From assembly GCF_901709675.1 (NCBI RefSeq), contig NC_051087.1, positions 6,031,001 to 6,095,000 of the forward strand: a stretch of 64,000 bases of DNA, read 5' to 3'. Positions 59,801 to 64,000 of the stretch are shown here, piece after piece. The position numbers and the translations under genes were made by a program. Source of the stretch: Syngnathus acus. Its lineage: Eukaryota > Chordata > Actinopteri > Syngnathiformes > Syngnathidae. The notes under the pieces were generated by a model, which was not told where the DNA came from, ran no database searches, and saw nothing but the letters and a program-made list of their open reading frames with translations. The number at the start of each line of letters is the position of its first letter. The first letter of the stretch is position 1.

Positions 59801-62800
59801 TTGTTCTTTCAGTCTTTTGGGCAGGTTAAAGCCCCGCCCCAATGAGTCTGGTCTACTTATATTTTATATATTGTGATCACATCAGTGATGCACCAATAGT
59901 GTGGAGAATCAAATATATCCAGCATGAGAATGAGAAGATGGATTGATGGATGAGTGTACCGTAGGCCCCCCCCCCCAACATTTCATAAGCCCCCCCCTTT
60001 TAAGACTGAGATCTGATTGATCTCGATGGACAACTCCCTGTCAAATTTATGCAGAATGTGCAAAGATCGCAGGCAAGCAGCGTCTCATCCAGACAAGCGT
60101 GTTTGTTGTTTTGCTGTGTCTCAAGCTCGTCCTGTTGATTCATTATGCAAACCAGCATGGAGCAGGACACAAACTCCGCATCCAACTGCAGTGCACGATT
60201 CACACTGCACGCAGATGTTGTATATATCCAAACACGTGTTGAATATGCAGACACATGTAACAAGAAGAGAGGGAGACTGTTAATTAACTCAAGCTCGTTA
60301 ATTCTCTTTGAACCGACTGGTGAGGAGGTTTACACACTAATTACCTTGATGACTGAGGCAACCTGTTCACGCACATAGACATGCAAATCCTCACATTAAA
60401 AAGATAGCTGGAGCATCCTCACGGCCTGACATAACACATCTTGCGGGCGTTGAAAGACTCATGCGCGCTTTTAAAGTGCGCTTACACAAAGGTGTGAACG
60501 TTTGGCTGGTAAGCATATGCAGAAACACACACAAGTAGCGTAAATGGCATAAAAATGAAAGCTATTTTAAGATTTTTTTTTTTTTCATGATTATTATTCC
60601 TATCCGCCAGATGCGTTCAGGGTCACCATGCTTCTGTTTGACACAGAAAGGCTAAAATGCACAAACTGATTCCTATTGCATATGTTTGCATAGTGCAGCT
60701 GCATTATATGCGCACATTATACACACTGGCCAACACACAGCACTGCACAGTAGAGTAGAGCTCCCATGTCACTATTGAACACTAATGGCCTGTGTAAGAT
60801 GAACGGCAAGGGGTTTTTAATGTCCTCTGTCAAACTCAATTAATATTCCATCAGGCATGAATTCGTGGCAAGGCTGCACCTTTCTCACCATTCATCAGTG
60901 TGTGTGTGCATGTGTGTGGTCCTATGTGTAATGGAGACACTAGTTACGCTGAAGAGCAGCTACAATAGCACCCTGGGGCCTTACAATTCTAATTTGGATC
61001 AGCCAAAAGTTGTACAGTTTCATACGGGCTCGATGCTCGAAGACGGCGCAGCTGCACTCGAGCGTAAAAATTGGCATATCTGGATTCTTAGTGCTGGTCT
61101 TGTTTGGCCTTTTTCTTTTTCTTCCACACCATTCATGGTGGGCGTTCTGGTGTACCGAGGGCGTGACTGCTTGACCCCATATCCAGCATATGCTAGTTTT
61201 GTTTTGTGCTAGTCTTGCTGGTGTCACCAGCTGCTAGTATGAACAACAGTAGCATACTGATCTTGCTGGTATCCTACACAGCCATGATCGATCAGGGCGG
61301 AAGTTGGTGTTCAAGTGGCCATTTCATAGATCTGTAATCATATCTGCCAAATTCATATCATCTGCCTATGAGGTGGACTGCTTGCAGTTCCTTGCAAAGC
61401 GCCCGATTTAAAATGTGCCACGCCACACCGCCTTGCCCAGGTCCAAAACTCGGTTCAGCCCGCCCCCCGGCAGAGTTATACCCCGCCTCATGCCAGAACA
61501 TTACATCGAGTCATCAGACATACCTCAACAAGATTCATGACCCAACCACGAAAATTGTTTGTTCAGCCATGTTGGCAGAACACTTTGTGGTTCACAGTGA
61601 CAGTGACTTACAATAGCTGAATTGTGCAATATGATTCAAACAACAGAAAATAAAACCTCTCGACAAAATGAAAAAGCATCAGGCGTAACGAGACAATTTC
61701 CATTTTGAGAGCAGCAATGTGAGATTGAGTAAGGTCAGTAAACAAATGTCATCTACAGAGAAGTAGGATGGGAATGAAAATAGTACGATATTTGACACTC
61801 GCTTGAAAGGCGTATCGTACTTTTAGCTAATGAGCTGTTATATCTTGAGAAAAACAATATTTTTATGTTTAACCTGGGTTTAGGCTCAAGGCAAAAATAA
61901 AAAAGGTGTTTTTTCAGAGGATTTGTTCCCCAAGCAATTACACTACCAAAAAAAAATACTTCATTTAATCCACCAAAAACTTTGAAGGACGTGCTACCAA
62001 TAATTCCGACAAAGCACAATGGAAACATCACCTTTTTAGTAAAAACATTTTAATGAGCAAAGTCAACGGAATAGTTTTAAAAACACCACTTTGACATCAA
62101 ATTATTGACTTCAAGATTAAAGTCTAATGTAAAAGAAAAATATGTAAGCCGGTCGGACTTGATTAAAAGCAAAACCGCGAAGGTCATGACACATTCAGCT
62201 TGGACACTAATTGATTTTAACGAGTCCAATTCTTTGCTGAAGATCCATGTAGATTTTTTTTCTTCAAGGATGAGAGCGAGCAAGGCAGGGAGAGTGAAGG
62301 AGTTATGGGTCAATAAACCCTGCCGTAGGGAAGAGGAGAGGGACTCATAACGAGGTCAAGGACAAATTATTGATCGGCACATCATAAAGCTGACTAGTGT
62401 GGAGAAGAAGTAGAAGAAGGAAAGCTCCGTCGGAAGAAGGCGGTCCAAAGCAAAGAGGGAGAGTTACTGTTGCGAGAAGCAGACTTGACTGCATTCAGGA
62501 GGAAGGCTGGGGGAGGAGTTTCATTGGGGCGCCAGAACGGAGTGCAGGGGGAAATAAAATTAGCAGGGTGAAAGAATGAAAAAGGGCACCTCAGACCAGC
62601 GAGGGAACCAGAGGGAAATTGAATTACATTGAATTATGGCTGAACTGATGAGATCGGTAGCGGAACAGACAGACACACTCGCGCACAGGAACGCACACGC
62701 ACCTCAGGCACCTCGAGATCAATAATTAAAGAAAAATAAAAAAAACACCTTTTTCAAGTTGTAAATCTAAACTCTGGAATAAAACTACTTTTACCTTTAC

Positions 62801-64000
62801 GTCCTTGTCTGTATTCTTTTTCTGATAGCAAACTGTTGAATTCTAGAACTATTCATCATTCTTAGTGCTGTCTGTGATGAATTACAAACAAAATTGTCAA
62901 ATTTATTCTTGACTTTTTCAAAGGGTGAATGTAATTTGTTCCAGGAGCTTGTAAGATCTCTGATTTATTCCAATTTTCCAAAGGAAATAATCATTACAGT
63001 GGAGGAAGTGTTCTGCATAACATCTCAACATTCATAAAAGTGTAAAAATAAGTTAACCAGTGTGAAGGCATCGGAACAATCTTGATTCGCGAGTGGCAGT
63101 TCCAGAACAGAAAATGTCGGTGAGGCACTCAACCTGCCAAGAAAAAATGAATGAATGAGTGAATCTGCAATATTTTTTTCTACATTATCATGTTCTTTCA
63201 TTCCACCTGCAACCATAGCCAACTTGTTTTTTTAATCAAATGCATTTGTTGTAAGGCGGGGGTTGAGGAGGTAATACGGCTGAGGAAATTAACCTGTGCT
63301 CAGTTGCCATAGTTACACACTCTCGAGTCTAAACTTGGATGTTTTTCAGAGAAGGCATCGAATATCTGACTTGTGCACATAGTAAAAGGGCATCGGGGTC
63401 TCGAGTTTTTATTTATCCAAGAGAGGAAAACAGTTTGACAGCTACGGATCAATTATTAGTGATGTCAATAGCACCGACGTCAGAAAAACAAACTTGTTGA
63501 CTCAAATAAGACTAAATAGTATAAATTTTAGCTTTGCAGTGACACATTTGTATCTTCCTTCTGTTGCAAACAAATAAGCAAGTTAGATTTCCCAAAATAT
63601 AAAGGGGCTAACTATGATTAATATTTGATTAAGAGTTAATTCCAAACACATTTTTCTTGGTGTTTCCCAGATGAAGCCACGACGATATGAAAACAGCTTT
63701 CATCTCAAACCAAGCTTGGGACCGTCGTCTTAATTAATTTTGCTGTCTTTTATGCTGTGGTATCTATGAGGTGAAATGTTCAAAAATTCTCTGTCTGGAA
63801 GAAAAGAAAAAGGGCTTTTCATCTCAGCCGTCCGTCACGTTTTTCTCCAGATTATCCCAAGGCGACATTGTAACGAGTTGCGGTCTTACCCGCCCTAATC
63901 CGAATTTGTATTTTTTTTTTTTACCCTTTTCCATTCCTTCCTCCCCCGCACCCGGCACGTTTCAAAGCTGATGTAAATGCAAAGGGTTGTAATGTTGAGG

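Larger units (their letters stand above)
48092..64000. other. Unique right flank, probably pcdh7 intron; no exon recognised
   Basis: This sequence continues directly from copy B and has no counterpart after copy A. I looked for the PCDH7 long-isoform tail, including an RRVTF motif, and for any other domain and saw none. All open frames are short and many are built on CA/GT tracts. It contains two or three MITE-like repeats and scattered microsatellites. The pcdh7 locus in vertebrates is known for very long introns and gene-poor surroundings, so regulatory sequence may be present but cannot be identified by eye. Confidence 0.55.

Noticed and set aside
1-64000. CRISPR array, tRNA, rRNA or multi-gene defence or biosynthetic system
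   Set aside because: No regularly spaced repeat-spacer pattern, no cloverleaf-like or rRNA sequence and no gene cluster was seen. The repeats are microsatellites, MITEs and the assembly duplication.

Overview
This window looks like teleost fish genomic DNA. It has one recognisable protein-coding gene, a protocadherin-7 (pcdh7) orthologue. Intergenic and intronic DNA is AT-rich, with many CA/GT, CT/GA and TA microsatellites and several MITE-like repeats of fish type. Reading was by eye, so the species is not determined. A syngnathid-like fish is only a guess from the repeat flavour.

Layout. Bases 1-12429 are the upstream flank: no supported gene, simple repeats and a dead mariner-like transposase fragment near 6.1 kb. 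Bases 12430-30218 (copy A) carry the 5' end of pcdh7: GA-rich upstream tracts, a probable non-coding exon ending at 13594, then coding exons at 14182-15605, 16386-17562 and 23259-24044. A run of exactly 100 N lies at 30219-30318. Bases 30319-48091 (copy B) repeat essentially all of copy A, with the same exons at 32044-33467, 34248-35424 and 41124-41909. Bases 48092-64000 are a second unique flank with no supported exon, most likely inside the long intron after the third coding exon.

The duplication is most simply an assembly artefact. Contig 1 (1-30218) ends with about 17.7 kb that is also the start of contig 2 (30319-64000), and the two were scaffolded end to end with a default 100-N gap instead of being merged. 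Nearly every difference I found between copies is a 1-base indel in a homopolymer or short repeat, concentrated at the two contig ends. The real locus is probably about 46.1 kb with a single pcdh7.

The joined exons encode 1129 residues up to the last visible donor: signal peptide, seven cadherin repeats, one membrane segment and a cytoplasmic tail with the conserved delta-1 protocadherin blocks. The long-isoform tail with the RRVTF phosphatase-binding motif is not visible and should lie downstream. Points of interest are two introns inside what I recall as one large exon in mammals, a charged insertion in the sixth cadherin repeat, an acceptor fused to a donor-like sequence at exon 3, and a hAT-type MITE with a perfect 8-bp target duplication. 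I found no CRISPR array, tRNA, rRNA or unknown multi-gene system.
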